From contig SVHM01000002.1 in the NCBI GenBank assembly GCA_015055815.1, forward strand, positions 71,966-135,965: a stretch of 64,000 bases of DNA. Direction: 5' to 3'. Shown piece after piece: positions 53,969-62,881 of the stretch. This DNA comes from Clostridiales bacterium (GTDB lineage: Bacteria; Bacillota; Clostridia; Christensenellales; UBA1242). The number at the start of each line of letters is the position of its first letter. Position 1 is the stretch's first letter. The notes under the pieces were generated by a model that saw only the letters and a list, made by a program, of their open reading frames with translations, did no database searches and was not told the DNA's origin. The translations under genes were made by a program, and so were the position numbers.

Positions 53969-56551
53969 CTATTTTATTAAATCATCAAGTAACGCTTTGT
54001 TTTTTGCAAGTTTTTCTTTCTCTGCGTCAATTAATTTAGCTGGAGCTTTTGCAACAAATCCTGCGTTATTTAGCATTTTTTCACTTCTTTCAATCTCAGA
54101 TTTAAGTCTTGCAATTTCTTTTTCAATTCTTTCTTTCTCTTGTGCCATATCAACCATTCCTTCCAATGGAAGTGCAACAACAATATCACCAAAAGACAAT
54201 TGAACAGAATTTTGCGTAAGTAACTTTTCGTCTTCTACAACCTTGATTTCATTTGTAAGTGAAAGTTTAGCAATATATTTTATACAACTTAAATATATTT
54301 CTTTGTTATTCTTTATTAATATTTCACAGTCAATTTTCTTGTTGTCTGGAACTTTTTTCTCTGCTCTTGCATTTCTAATAGTTCTAATTACATTCATAAC
54401 TTCATCAATATATTTGGCATCTTCAAAAGTTTCTGACTTTACTGGCCATGAAGATATCATTATACTTTCATCATGATTTGGAAGTTCTAAATAAATTTTT
54501 TCTGTAACGAAAGGAATAAAAGGATGTAAAAGTTTAAGGGTTTGTGTAAGCACATAAACAAGCGTTGAGCAAGTTCCCTGCTTATTTGTTTGCATATCGC
54601 ATTTGCTAAGTTCTATATACCAATCACAGAATTTATTCCAGAAGAAGTCATTTAAGTCGTTTGCAGCCATACCTATATCGTATTTTTCAAACTTCTTATC
54701 TACCCCATCAATCGTTTTGTTAAGTTCACTTAAAATCCACTTATCTGCAAGTGTTAATTTTACTTCTGTTACCGGTTTAATTTCAACCCCTTCAATCTGC
54801 ATTAGAACATAACGAGACGCATTCCAAATTTTATTAATAAAGTTTCTAGTTAGTTCAACTTTTTTCTCAGAAAATCTACTATCACTTTCAATTGCAACGC
54901 CATCGAACAGACTAAATCTAAGTGCATCAACACCATATTTTTCAATCATTTCAATTGGGTCAGTACCATTCCCCAAAGTCTTTGACATTTTCTTTCCATT
55001 AATATCTTTTACAATACCGTTAATAACAATATCTTTAAATGGAATATCTCCCACATATTCAAGCCCCGAGAATATCATTCTAGCAACCCAAAGGTTGATA
55101 ATTTCCCTTGCTGTTACCATAACATTTGTTGGATAGAAATACTTCAAATCTTCAGTTTCATCAGGATATCCAAGAGTACTAATTGGCCATAAGGCAGAAC
55201 TAAACCAAGTATCTAATTTATCTAATTCTTTATCTAAATTATGGCTATGACATTTTGGACATTCTGTTGGGTCAGTTTCTTCAACAATAACTTCACCACA
55301 ATCAGCACATGTAAAAATCGGAATATCATGTCCCGACCAAATTTGACGAGAAATACACCAATCTTTAATATTTTTCATCCAATTAAGATATGTCTTTTTA
55401 TACTGTTCATCCATAAACTTAATTGTACCATCTTCAACCACTTTTATAGCAGGTTTTGCAAGTTCTTCCATGCGAACAAACCATTGACTAGATATAAGTG
55501 GTTCAATTACAGTTTTACATCTTTCACAATGTCCAACGTTATGAGAATAATCTTCAATTTTAACAAGATTACCAGAAGCTTTTAAATCTTCAACAACTTT
55601 TTCTCTTGCCTGCTCTCTTGTAAGCCCTACATAGTCACCAGCAAGTTCATTCATCACTCCATCATCACCAATAACTTTGATAACTTCTAAATTATGTCTA
55701 AGACCAACTTCAAAGTCATTTGGGTCGTGCGCTGGAGTAATTTTAACAACACCAGTTCCAAAATCTTTTTCAACATAATCGTCAGCCACTACTGGAATTG
55801 GCTTATTAAGGAGTGGAAGAATAACATTTTTCCCAACAACATCTTTATATCTATCATCACTTGGATTTACTGCAACTGCAGTATCTCCCAACATTGTTTC
55901 TGGTCTAGTTGTGGCAACTTCAATATATTTATCACTATTTTCTATTTGATATCTAATATGCCAAAGATGACTAGGCAAATCTTTAAACTCAACTTCAGCA
56001 TCAGAAATGGAACTTCTACATTTTGGGCACCAGTTTACAATTCTTTTACCTTTGTAAATATACCCCTTCTTATAAAGATGTACAAATACTTTTCTAACCG
56101 CTCTACAATTACCTTCATCCATTGTAAAGGCAAGCCTATCCCAATCACAAGAAAAACCCATTCTCTTAAACTGGTCTAATATAGTACCCTTATAGTCTTT
56201 ATACCACTCAGCTATTCTCTCAGCAAACTTTTCCCTTCCTAGTTCTTCTTTAGAAGTGCCTTCTTTCTCCAACTGTTTACAAAGCATATATTCAGTAGAT
56301 AATGCAGCATGGTCAGTACCCGGCACCCAAAGTGCAGAATAACCTTGCATTCTTTTTCTTCGTATTATTATGTCTTGAATTGTTTCTTGAAAAGCATGCC
56401 CCATATGAAGTTTACTTGTAATGTTTGGTGGTGGCATAATAATAGTAAATGGGGTTTTATTTTTATCTACAACCCCATTAAAATATTTTTTATTTAACCA
56501 ATTCTTATATATTTCTTCTTCAAATTCTATCGGATTATAAGTTTTTTCCAT
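53969..56551 (-). CDS. valS: valyl-tRNA synthetase
   Basis: The 860-residue class I synthetase has a HIGH-type motif in PPPNITSKLHMGHAFQ, KMSKTLGNG near residue 530, a CP1 editing domain (about 180-370, with ATTRPETMLGDTAVAV), the CxxC zinc site around CPKC and a C-terminal coiled coil (about 800-860). It charges tRNA-Val and edits misactivated Thr. It follows a small membrane protein gene by 11 bases. No T-box signature is visible upstream of that gene. Confidence 0.98.
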   Translation of the reverse strand: MEKTYNPIEFEEEIYKNWLNKKYFNGVVDKNKTPFTIIMPPPNITSKLHMGHAFQETIQDIIIRRKRMQGYSALWVPGTDHAALSTEYMLCKQLEKEGTSKEELGREKFAERIAEWYKDYKGTILDQFKRMGFSCDWDRLAFTMDEGNCRAVRKVFVHLYKKGYIYKGKRIVNWCPKCRSSISDAEVEFKDLPSHLWHIRYQIENSDKYIEVATTRPETMLGDTAVAVNPSDDRYKDVVGKNVILPLLNKPIPVVADDYVEKDFGTGVVKITPAHDPNDFEVGLRHNLEVIKVIGDDGVMNELAGDYVGLTREQAREKVVEDLKASGNLVKIEDYSHNVGHCERCKTVIEPLISSQWFVRMEELAKPAIKVVEDGTIKFMDEQYKKTYLNWMKNIKDWCISRQIWSGHDIPIFTCADCGEVIVEETDPTECPKCHSHNLDKELDKLDTWFSSALWPISTLGYPDETEDLKYFYPTNVMVTAREIINLWVARMIFSGLEYVGDIPFKDIVINGIVKDINGKKMSKTLGNGTDPIEMIEKYGVDALRFSLFDGVAIESDSRFSEKKVELTRNFINKIWNASRYVLMQIEGVEIKPVTEVKLTLADKWILSELNKTIDGVDKKFEKYDIGMAANDLNDFFWNKFCDWYIELSKCDMQTNKQGTCSTLVYVLTQTLKLLHPFIPFVTEKIYLELPNHDESIMISSWPVKSETFEDAKYIDEVMNVIRTIRNARAEKKVPDNKKIDCEILIKNNKEIYLSCIKYIAKLSLTNEIKVVEDEKLLTQNSVQLSFGDIVVALPLEGMVDMAQEKERIEKEIARLKSEIERSEKMLNNAGFVAKAPAKLIDAEKEKLAKNKALLDDLIK

Positions 56552-56562
56552 TTCAATGTCTC

Positions 56563-56814
56563 CTATATTCTAAAAACAATTATAAGTACTGAAATAAATA
56601 GTAACACAAGACCAATTGCCTTTAGGGTAATAAGGACAGTATCATTATCTTGTATATTATCAGACTTTCTAACAGCTCTCGCTATCCTTCTAGCAAGCAT
56701 TACCAAAGCAACCGCCACAATTGCACATGCAAGTGCCACAATTATCGCAGGCATCCTAAGTCTTAAAAGCAGACTATCCAAAAATGTTTGAAAACTATTT
56801 AATAAATTATTCAT
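56563..56814 (-). CDS. small two-helix membrane protein, 83 aa
   Basis: There are two hydrophobic helices (about residues 23-41 and 62-82) joined by a basic linker ARRIARAVRKSDN. Not recognised. GGAG precedes the ATG, and valS follows 11 bases after its stop, so it is probably co-transcribed with valS. Confidence 0.65.
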   Translation of the reverse strand: MNNLLNSFQTFLDSLLLRLRMPAIIVALACAIVAVALVMLARRIARAVRKSDNIQDNDTVLITLKAIGLVLLFISVLIIVFRI

Positions 56815-57005
56815 ACATTCTCCTTAAAATTAAATAATACTCAAAGTAATTATATCATTGATATACAAAAAATACAAGTCTATTTTTTATAAAAAGTACT
56901 ATTTTAATACAAAAAATTTTGTTTTTAACAATCAATAAGACTAACAATAACAATTTTTAATATTTACGAATATACTAAAGTATTGCAAACTTTAAGGAGG
57001 TTTGA

Positions 57006-57986
57006 ATGAAAAGGTTATTAATTGCACTGCTTTGCATTTTGTTTATTTCGCCTTTTGGATTTATAGGATGCAAAGACACCGATAGCAATGTAATACGAGT
57101 AAATGAAGTTACACATAGTATCTTTTATGCACCACTCTACATTGCAATCAACAACGGGTATTTTGAAGAATACGATATTGAAATAGAACTTACAAATGGT
57201 GGCGGAGCAGATAAAAGCATGGCTTCACTTGTTAGTAATTCAGCAGACATTGGACTAATGGGTCCAGAAGCAGCTATTTATGTTGCCGAACAAGGAAAAC
57301 AAGACTTACCTGTAGTATTTGGTCAGCTTACAAAAAGAGACGGTTCATTTTTAATTGGTCGTGAAAATATCGAAAATTTCACATGGGCAGATATGGCAGG
57401 AAAAGAAGTCTTGGGCGGTAGACAAGGTGGAGTGCCCGCTATGACACTTGAATACGTAATAGAAAAAAATGGTGTTAGCAACTGCACAATAAACTACGAT
57501 ATTGCTTTCGATAATTTAACTGGTGCATTTGTTGGTGGTACTGGTGACTTTGTTACAGCTTTTGAGCCAGTAGCAAGCACACTCGAAGCCAACGGTCAGG
57601 GACATATTCTTGCCAGTATTGGAGCAGAAGCAGGAGAAATGCCATTTACTGCATTTATGGCAAACAAGAGTTATATAGAGAGCAACAAAGAAACAGTCAA
57701 AAATTTCTTAAGAGCAATTGTAAAAGGATACAACTTTTTAGTAACTGCTGAAATGAGCGATATCGTTAGCGCACTACGTCCATCATTTGACGGAACAAGT
57801 GACGCACTTATTCAAAAAAGCATTGAGCATTATGTTGCAATTGACGCATGGAACAACTCACCAGTTATGACAGAAGTAGCATACAACAACTTAATCAAAG
57901 TTATGAAAAATGCTGGAAAATTAACAAATGATGTGCCATTTAGCAAAATTGTTGATAATTCTTTAGCTCTTGAAATACTAAAATAA
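57006..57986 (+). CDS. ABC transporter substrate-binding lipoprotein, NMT1/THI5-like
   Basis: The 326-residue protein has a lipobox FIGC (near residue 22) and the SsuA/NMT1 fold start VNEVTHSIFYAPLYIAINNGYFEEYDIEIELTNGGGADKSMASLVSNSADIGL. Such proteins bind thiamine precursors, sulfonates, nitrate or related anions. AAGGAGG precedes the start. No TPP riboswitch is visible upstream, so a thiamine-precursor role is not supported by regulation. The ATPase and permease genes follow. Confidence 0.9.
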   Translation: MKRLLIALLCILFISPFGFIGCKDTDSNVIRVNEVTHSIFYAPLYIAINNGYFEEYDIEIELTNGGGADKSMASLVSNSADIGLMGPEAAIYVAEQGKQDLPVVFGQLTKRDGSFLIGRENIENFTWADMAGKEVLGGRQGGVPAMTLEYVIEKNGVSNCTINYDIAFDNLTGAFVGGTGDFVTAFEPVASTLEANGQGHILASIGAEAGEMPFTAFMANKSYIESNKETVKNFLRAIVKGYNFLVTAEMSDIVSALRPSFDGTSDALIQKSIEHYVAIDAWNNSPVMTEVAYNNLIKVMKNAGKLTNDVPFSKIVDNSLALEILK

Positions 57987-57990
57987 ATAC

Positions 57991-58028
57991 GTGAAATAAA
58001 AAGCCTAAATATAGGCTTTTTATTTCAC
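57991..58028 (+). terminator. long perfect hairpin terminator after the substrate-binding gene
   Basis: A 17-bp perfect inverted repeat (GTGAAATAAAAAGCCTA and its complement) surrounds a four-base loop and contains the T run. It separates the binding-protein gene from the ATPase gene and may set their expression ratio. Confidence 0.8.
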
Positions 58029-58107
58029 TTTGCATAATACTATAAAATAACAACAATTATTTTAAATAATCATTAACAATTTTAAATCATATAAAATATA
58101 ATGAAGT

Positions 58108-58127
58108 AAGGCAAGTGAAATTGCCTT
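58108..58127 (+). promoter_or_regulatory. 5'-UTR hairpin before the ABC ATPase gene
   Basis: AAGGCAA-GTGAAA-TTGCCTT, a 7-bp stem without a T run, lies 25 bp before the start. A TATAAT-like box lies just upstream (near 58096-58101). It may be part of the leader; role unknown. Confidence 0.4.
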
Positions 58128-58152
58128 GACTGTAGCATTTTAGGAGAACAAA

Positions 58153-58893
58153 ATGAATTTACTTGAATTAAAAGATATTACACTTACCTATTTTAGTGAC
58201 AATGGTGAAACAAAAGCCCTTGAAAATATTTCATTTAATGTAAATGATGGAGAATTTATAAGCATTGTAGGTCCTAGCGGTTGTGGCAAAACAACTATTC
58301 TATCGCTTATTAGCGGACTTATAAAACCCACGTCTGGTGAAGTTATTATAAATCAAAACGATAATTTTTATGCTGGGTATATGTTTCAAAAAGACAATCT
58401 TTTTGAATGGAGAACTGTTCTTGATAATGTATACTTAGGTCTTGAAATTAGAAAGATGAAAACAGCAGAAAATATTGAGTATGCAAATGACTTATTAAAG
58501 AAGTATAATCTTTGGGAATTTAGAAATAAATACCCTAAACAGCTTTCTGGCGGAATGCGTCAAAGAGTAGCACTTATTAGAACATTGGCTTTAAAACCAT
58601 CAATCCTACTTTTAGACGAAGCATTTAGCGCCTTAGATTACCAAACACGACTAAATATATGTGATGACGTATATTCAATTATTAAACAAATGAAACTTAC
58701 AGCAATACTAGTCACTCACGATATAAGTGAAGCAATATCTCTTAGTGATAAAATCATAATCCTTTCTTCAAGACCTGCTACAGTAAAAAAAGAAATCAGT
58801 CTCAACTTAAACAATATCGGCACTCCACTTAAACGAAGAGAGTGCCCACAAGCAAAAGAATACTTTGAGACAATTTGGAGTGAATTAATGTGA
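58153..58893 (+). CDS. ABC transporter ATP-binding protein (SsuB/TauB/ThiZ type)
   Basis: The 246-residue ATPase has Walker A GPSGCGKTT, the Q-loop region YMFQKDNLFEWRTVLDNV, signature LSGGMRQR and Walker B ILLLDEAFSALD. The family energises import of sulfonate, nitrate or thiamine-precursor type ligands. GGAG precedes the ATG. Its stop overlaps the permease start by four bases. Confidence 0.94.
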   Translation: MNLLELKDITLTYFSDNGETKALENISFNVNDGEFISIVGPSGCGKTTILSLISGLIKPTSGEVIINQNDNFYAGYMFQKDNLFEWRTVLDNVYLGLEIRKMKTAENIEYANDLLKKYNLWEFRNKYPKQLSGGMRQRVALIRTLALKPSILLLDEAFSALDYQTRLNICDDVYSIIKQMKLTAILVTHDISEAISLSDKIIILSSRPATVKKEISLNLNNIGTPLKRRECPQAKEYFETIWSELM

Positions 58894-59696
58894 CAAGCAA
58901 TATTTCAAAAGAATATAAAATATATTTGAAGAACAAAAGAATATCTCGAATTTTGATTGCAACTGCACAAATAGGATTACTAATTTTAATTATTGCCCTA
59001 TGGGAAGTACTTGCAAGACTAAATGTTATTGATACATTTATAATGTCATGCCCTAGTAGAATTTTGAAAACTATACGTGACTTATACATTTCCAATACAC
59101 TATTTGTTCATATTTTCACTACTCTATATGAAACAATTATTGGATTTTTGATTGCCACAATAGGTGGCACACTTATAGCACTTATCTTATGGTGGAATGA
59201 TACTTTAAGAAAAATTTTAGACCCATATATAGTAGTACTTAATTCACTACCTAAAATTGCATTGGGACCAATTATTATAATATGGGTTGGAGTTGGAATG
59301 TCCGCAATTGTAACAATGGATATTCTTATCATGATAGTGATAACAATCATATCAATGCTTAATGCATTTAGACAAACAGAAGAAAGTAAAATAATGCTAC
59401 TAAAAAGTATGGGAGCTAGCAAGACTCAAATACTAACAAAATTAGTTCTACCAAATTCAATACCAGAATTTATAAGTTTACTTAAAATCAATATTGGACT
59501 TACTTGGGTTGGAACTATAATGGGAGAATATTTAGTAAGCAAAGCAGGACTTGGCTACCTTATAATTTATGGAAGTCAAATATTCAATTTAGACTTAGTA
59601 ATGACAAGCACAATTATACTTTGCATACTAGCAGGAGCAATGTATTTTGTAGTTGCATATATTGAAAAAATAATTAATAAAAAATTTAATAATTAG
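58890..59696 (+). CDS. ABC transporter permease (SsuC/TauC type)
   Basis: The 268-residue protein has about six membrane helices and the cytoplasmic coupling loop LLKSMGASKTQILTKLVLPNSIPEFISLLKINIGLTWVG, which contains the EAA-type motif. The start is GTG at 58890, overlapping the ATPase stop by four bases. With the upstream ATPase and binding protein it forms one importer. Confidence 0.93.
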   Translation: MTSNISKEYKIYLKNKRISRILIATAQIGLLILIIALWEVLARLNVIDTFIMSCPSRILKTIRDLYISNTLFVHIFTTLYETIIGFLIATIGGTLIALILWWNDTLRKILDPYIVVLNSLPKIALGPIIIIWVGVGMSAIVTMDILIMIVITIISMLNAFRQTEESKIMLLKSMGASKTQILTKLVLPNSIPEFISLLKINIGLTWVGTIMGEYLVSKAGLGYLIIYGSQIFNLDLVMTSTIILCILAGAMYFVVAYIEKIINKKFNN

Positions 59697-59722
59697 GAGC
59701 TAATGTTTTAGCTCCTTTTTTA
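59693..59722 (+). terminator. terminator of the ABC operon
   Basis: TAGGAGCTA-ATGTT-TTAGCTCC followed by six T residues; it contains the permease stop region. Confidence 0.85.
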
Positions 59723-60668
59723 AAACACCTAAAACAAAAACAAAACCTACAACTCCTATAAAACAATATACATAATTTACAAAAATTTCAAATCCAAAAC
59801 AACAAAGCGATAAACACATCAAAAGCAAAATTACAGATTTGAAACTTTCTGAGACATTTAAACTTATTGAATTTTTCAAAACAAATATATTAGAAGCAAG
59901 CGTTGTAAACAGACCTATCCATACAAAAATTATCATAAGTGTATACACACAATTACCCTTTAATTTTGCAATAGAAACAAGTGGCATTACATCTTCAACA
60001 ACGCCATTAGAAAGTATAGAATTATTAATAAAAATCATAAGCAAAAAAACTATAAAAGAAGATATAATTACAGCCCATATTTTTTCTTTCTTTGTATACC
60101 TGTAACCAATCTCAATTATAAACATTCCAAGAGAAACAATATTAATAAATGGATAAATTATACTGCTAGTTATTGACAATATCATGTTATTACTTGTCAA
60201 TAATATGCTATTATTTGTACAACAAACAATACAAATAAAAACTATTAAAAAAGGAAATAATATAAAATTTACAGAAGATAAAACGTGTATATTTTTTATA
60301 GACACAACACATAAAATAACAGTAACTAACGCAACAACTCCACCACCAATATTTAACATTTTTCCTATCTCAAAAGTACCAGACAACATTGCAGAAGAAA
60401 AAATAATTAACGATATCAAAAATAAACCTTTAATAAACTTTTTACCCTTATAAAATGTGCCATCTATAAATGAAGAAAAACCCTTTGAGTTATTTGAAAG
60501 TTTAAAGAAAAATAACATCAAAAAAGCAAGTATTATAACAGTTAAAAATATTGCTAAATATGAATACACCCCAAATCTACTAAAATAAAAAGCAACTTCC
60601 CTACCACTTGCAATTCCTGCCCCAACAATTGAGCCTAACAACATAAAAACCAACAACAATATTTTCAT
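59700..60668 (-). CDS. YkvI-family membrane transporter-like protein
   Basis: The 322-residue protein has roughly ten hydrophobic helices and the N-terminal motif LLGSIVGAGIASGREVAFYFSRFG, typical of the YkvI group within the amino-acid/polyamine/organocation-like fold. The unwound GAGIASG segment is a substrate-binding feature in the superfamily. Transported solute unknown. It converges with the ABC operon. Confidence 0.83.
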   Translation of the reverse strand: MKILLLVFMLLGSIVGAGIASGREVAFYFSRFGVYSYLAIFLTVIILAFLMLFFFKLSNNSKGFSSFIDGTFYKGKKFIKGLFLISLIIFSSAMLSGTFEIGKMLNIGGGVVALVTVILCVVSIKNIHVLSSVNFILFPFLIVFICIVCCTNNSILLTSNNMILSITSSIIYPFINIVSLGMFIIEIGYRYTKKEKIWAVIISSFIVFLLMIFINNSILSNGVVEDVMPLVSIAKLKGNCVYTLMIIFVWIGLFTTLASNIFVLKNSISLNVSESFKSVILLLMCLSLCCFGFEIFVNYVYCFIGVVGFVFVLGVLKKELKH

Positions 60669-60689
60669 GTAATATTATATGTATCCACA

Positions 60690-60716
60690 AATAAAAAAAG
60701 AAGACGTTTAATCTTC
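60690..60716 (-). terminator. terminator of the 314-residue membrane protein gene
   Basis: AGAAGAT-TAAAC-GTCTTCT followed by seven T residues on the minus strand. Confidence 0.75.
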
Positions 60717-61652
60717 TTTCGTCTCATTATTTGTTTTAACTTCTTTTATTACTGAAACAAACCCGCTTGAAGATTTTCCACCAACATCTTTTGGCGTACT
60801 TGGCATTGCCTTTGTTTCACTCCTAACTAAGATTTGAGATTTGGATTTCATCTTTTGCCTATACTCTTGTTGAGCCTTCATATTTCCAAGCGCAACAAGT
60901 TCTTCAATATGACTTTGCCTATCTCTATTATCTTGACTTTTTGCAAATGGTAATACAAGTAAAAATTCAACACCTATAAGTATAGCAACAAGTGGTAATA
61001 GTGCCACTAATGAAACTGGAATTAATTTATATAGAAAAGATATAATAAGGTTATATTCTTCACCCATTGTACCAAAGCAATTTGAATGAAGTCCCCATGC
61101 TGTAAATCTCATTACAACATTGATTATATGAACAGCAGATAGCATTACAACAAAGTCCATAGATGCTATCAAAATATGTTTATATTCTATCCCTTCTTCC
61201 ATCCAAAGCATATTAAGAATTGAGTATGAAAGAATACAAATATTTATCAGATAAAAACTAATTACTTGAAGCCCAAATGGAGAACTCGCTAAATAATGTT
61301 CTGATGGGAATAATGTAAAAAACAAACTCACCGGTGCCATTATAAGATAAGCAAACCTTTGCCAACTAAGGCTATTTTTAATAACAGAGAAAATAATAAT
61401 GTAAGTAAATATATGGAAGTATTCAAAGGGAAGATTATCAAAGAAATTAAAGTTTTTCGTCAAGCATCTTCCAATAAATTCCAAAATTACAAATAAGGAC
61501 AGACATCCCATTAAAACATAATTTATTACTTTCTTCTTTTGTTCACTTGCCGACCTAAAAGGAAAAACTAAAGCAATAGTTATTCCAATTGCCAACAATA
61601 CAAATAAAAAATATTCTAAACCAAACATTTTAAAAACTAATAATCTATTCAT
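60708..61652 (-). CDS. multi-pass membrane protein, possibly YwaF-like, 314 aa
   Basis: About seven helices cover residues 10-235, with LPFEYFHIFTYIIIF and FRSASEQKKKVINYVLMG in the order seen in YwaF/TMEM164-type proteins. The similarity is from pattern only and is weak. The C-terminal 75 residues are charged, cytosolic and low-complexity. It sits between the YkvI-like gene and a single-pass membrane protein gene on the same strand. Confidence 0.55.
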   Translation of the reverse strand: MNRLLVFKMFGLEYFLFVLLAIGITIALVFPFRSASEQKKKVINYVLMGCLSLFVILEFIGRCLTKNFNFFDNLPFEYFHIFTYIIIFSVIKNSLSWQRFAYLIMAPVSLFFTLFPSEHYLASSPFGLQVISFYLINICILSYSILNMLWMEEGIEYKHILIASMDFVVMLSAVHIINVVMRFTAWGLHSNCFGTMGEEYNLIISFLYKLIPVSLVALLPLVAILIGVEFLLVLPFAKSQDNRDRQSHIEELVALGNMKAQQEYRQKMKSKSQILVRSETKAMPSTPKDVGGKSSSGFVSVIKEVKTNNETKED

Positions 61653-61696
61653 AATTCATTCCTATACACATATTTTACAACAATAACAACTTTTAA

Positions 61697-62560
61697 TCAA
61701 TCAATTCGCTTAACAAAACTTAATCCATTACTACCAATAGACATTTCAGCATCAAGCATATTAGCAAATGAATTTAATACATCACAAACGGTAAAATTTG
61801 CCAAATCTTTTACATCTTCCAATTTATTATTAACAATAAAATTATTGATTTCATTCATTGCATTTTGAGATAAATTATTTATTTTTATCTCACTATCCAG
61901 TATAACTAATTTATCTTGCAATACTTGAAACTCAGACTTTGTGTAAAGATAAACACTTGGCAATCTTGAAACACCTAAAACATCAGACAGATTAACAATA
62001 GAAACACTCTCCAAGACACCCAAATTTGAATTATTAATATCCCCTGTTATTTTTAAATTTTTCAAGTCGATTTTGCTTTGCATTTCATAAACTTCGACCA
62101 AATTAGAAAACAAAGCGCCTAGTTCTTTTCCATTTAAAAACAAATCAAATTCTTCCGTCTCAATATTATCAAGTTTTTCTTTATCAATATTGTTTTTAGA
62201 ACAAATATTTAAATTAGCATTCTGAAATCTAACTATAGTTTTCATCCAGTCAGCACGACCAATCTCCGTTTCAAATAAAACATCTTCAGATTTGACATCA
62301 GCTTTAATTTCTTCAATTGTCTCAGTTGAAATTCCTACCAACCCCGCCCAATTAAAATTTTCACTACTACAAGACATCGCCCTACAAGAAGTAGTAAAAC
62401 AAAGGACAGTAATAACAACTATAAATATCGCCCACATAATTCTGTATGCTTTTTGTTCGCCAGTTACGGATTTTTTCTTTTCTATTTTCTGTTGTTTTTT
62501 TTGTTCTTTTTTGTCTATTCTATCTTGCTTGACTTCTTGCCATAAATCTTTTAAGCTCAT
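61697..62560 (-). CDS. single-pass membrane protein, 287 aa, unknown
   Basis: A basic, coiled N terminus (KQDRIDKKEQKKQQKIEKKK) is followed by one membrane helix (about residues 39-60) and an extracellular domain with Asn/Asp-rich beta and helical segments. Not recognised. Its ATG overlaps by four bases (ATGA) the stop codon of a 27-residue membrane peptide gene, which suggests translational coupling. Confidence 0.6.
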   Translation of the reverse strand: MSLKDLWQEVKQDRIDKKEQKKQQKIEKKKSVTGEQKAYRIMWAIFIVVITVLCFTTSCRAMSCSSENFNWAGLVGISTETIEEIKADVKSEDVLFETEIGRADWMKTIVRFQNANLNICSKNNIDKEKLDNIETEEFDLFLNGKELGALFSNLVEVYEMQSKIDLKNLKITGDINNSNLGVLESVSIVNLSDVLGVSRLPSVYLYTKSEFQVLQDKLVILDSEIKINNLSQNAMNEINNFIVNNKLEDVKDLANFTVCDVLNSFANMLDAEMSIGSNGLSFVKRID

Positions 62561-62640
62561 CTAACAAAAAACCAATAAAATAGTATTAGCCCAACAAAAA
62601 TTAAAATCCACTTGTAAACTTTGCGAAACAATTTAAACAT
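62557..62640 (-). CDS. 27-residue membrane peptide
   Basis: MFKLFRKVYKWILIFVGLIL followed by FYWFFVR: a basic N terminus and one hydrophobic helix. AAAGGA lies about eight bases before the ATG and the stop overlaps the next start as ATGA. It could be a leader for translational coupling or a functional small membrane protein. Between 62641 and 62756 I see only AT-rich sequence. Confidence 0.5.
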   Translation of the reverse strand: MFKLFRKVYKWILIFVGLILFYWFFVR

Positions 62641-62756
62641 ACAAAAAATCCTTTGAAATATATTAATTTTAGTATACATTTAAGAATAAATATTGTCAAA
62701 CAAATAGATTAACACAAAATCTTTATACAAATATATTTGAAATCATAAATTAATTA

Positions 62757-62785
62757 TTGACAAAATTCACAAATTAGATTAAACT
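62757..62785 (+). promoter_or_regulatory. promoter of tRNA-Arg
   Basis: TTGACA (62757-62762), a 17-bp spacer and TAAACT (62780-62785), 19 bp before the tRNA. Confidence 0.75.
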
Positions 62786-62804
62786 AGTATAGTAAATTTA
62801 ATAT

Positions 62805-62881
62805 GCACTCATAGCTCAATTGGATAGAGCGTTTGGCTACGGACCAAAAGGTTTGGGGTTCGACTCCTCATGGGTGCACCA
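62805..62881 (+). tRNA. tRNA-Arg (ACG)
   Basis: This is a 77-nt cloverleaf with encoded CCA. The acceptor GCACTCA pairs with TGGGTGC, the anticodon loop CTACGGA contains ACG, and the T loop has TTCGACT. The first A of the anticodon would be edited to inosine by a TadA-type enzyme. Confidence 0.95.

Noticed and set aside
56815-57005. T-box upstream of the valS unit or TPP riboswitch upstream of the NMT1-type gene
   Set aside because: No T-box TGG-ACCGCG core and no thiamine-box consensus could be found in this AT-rich interval.
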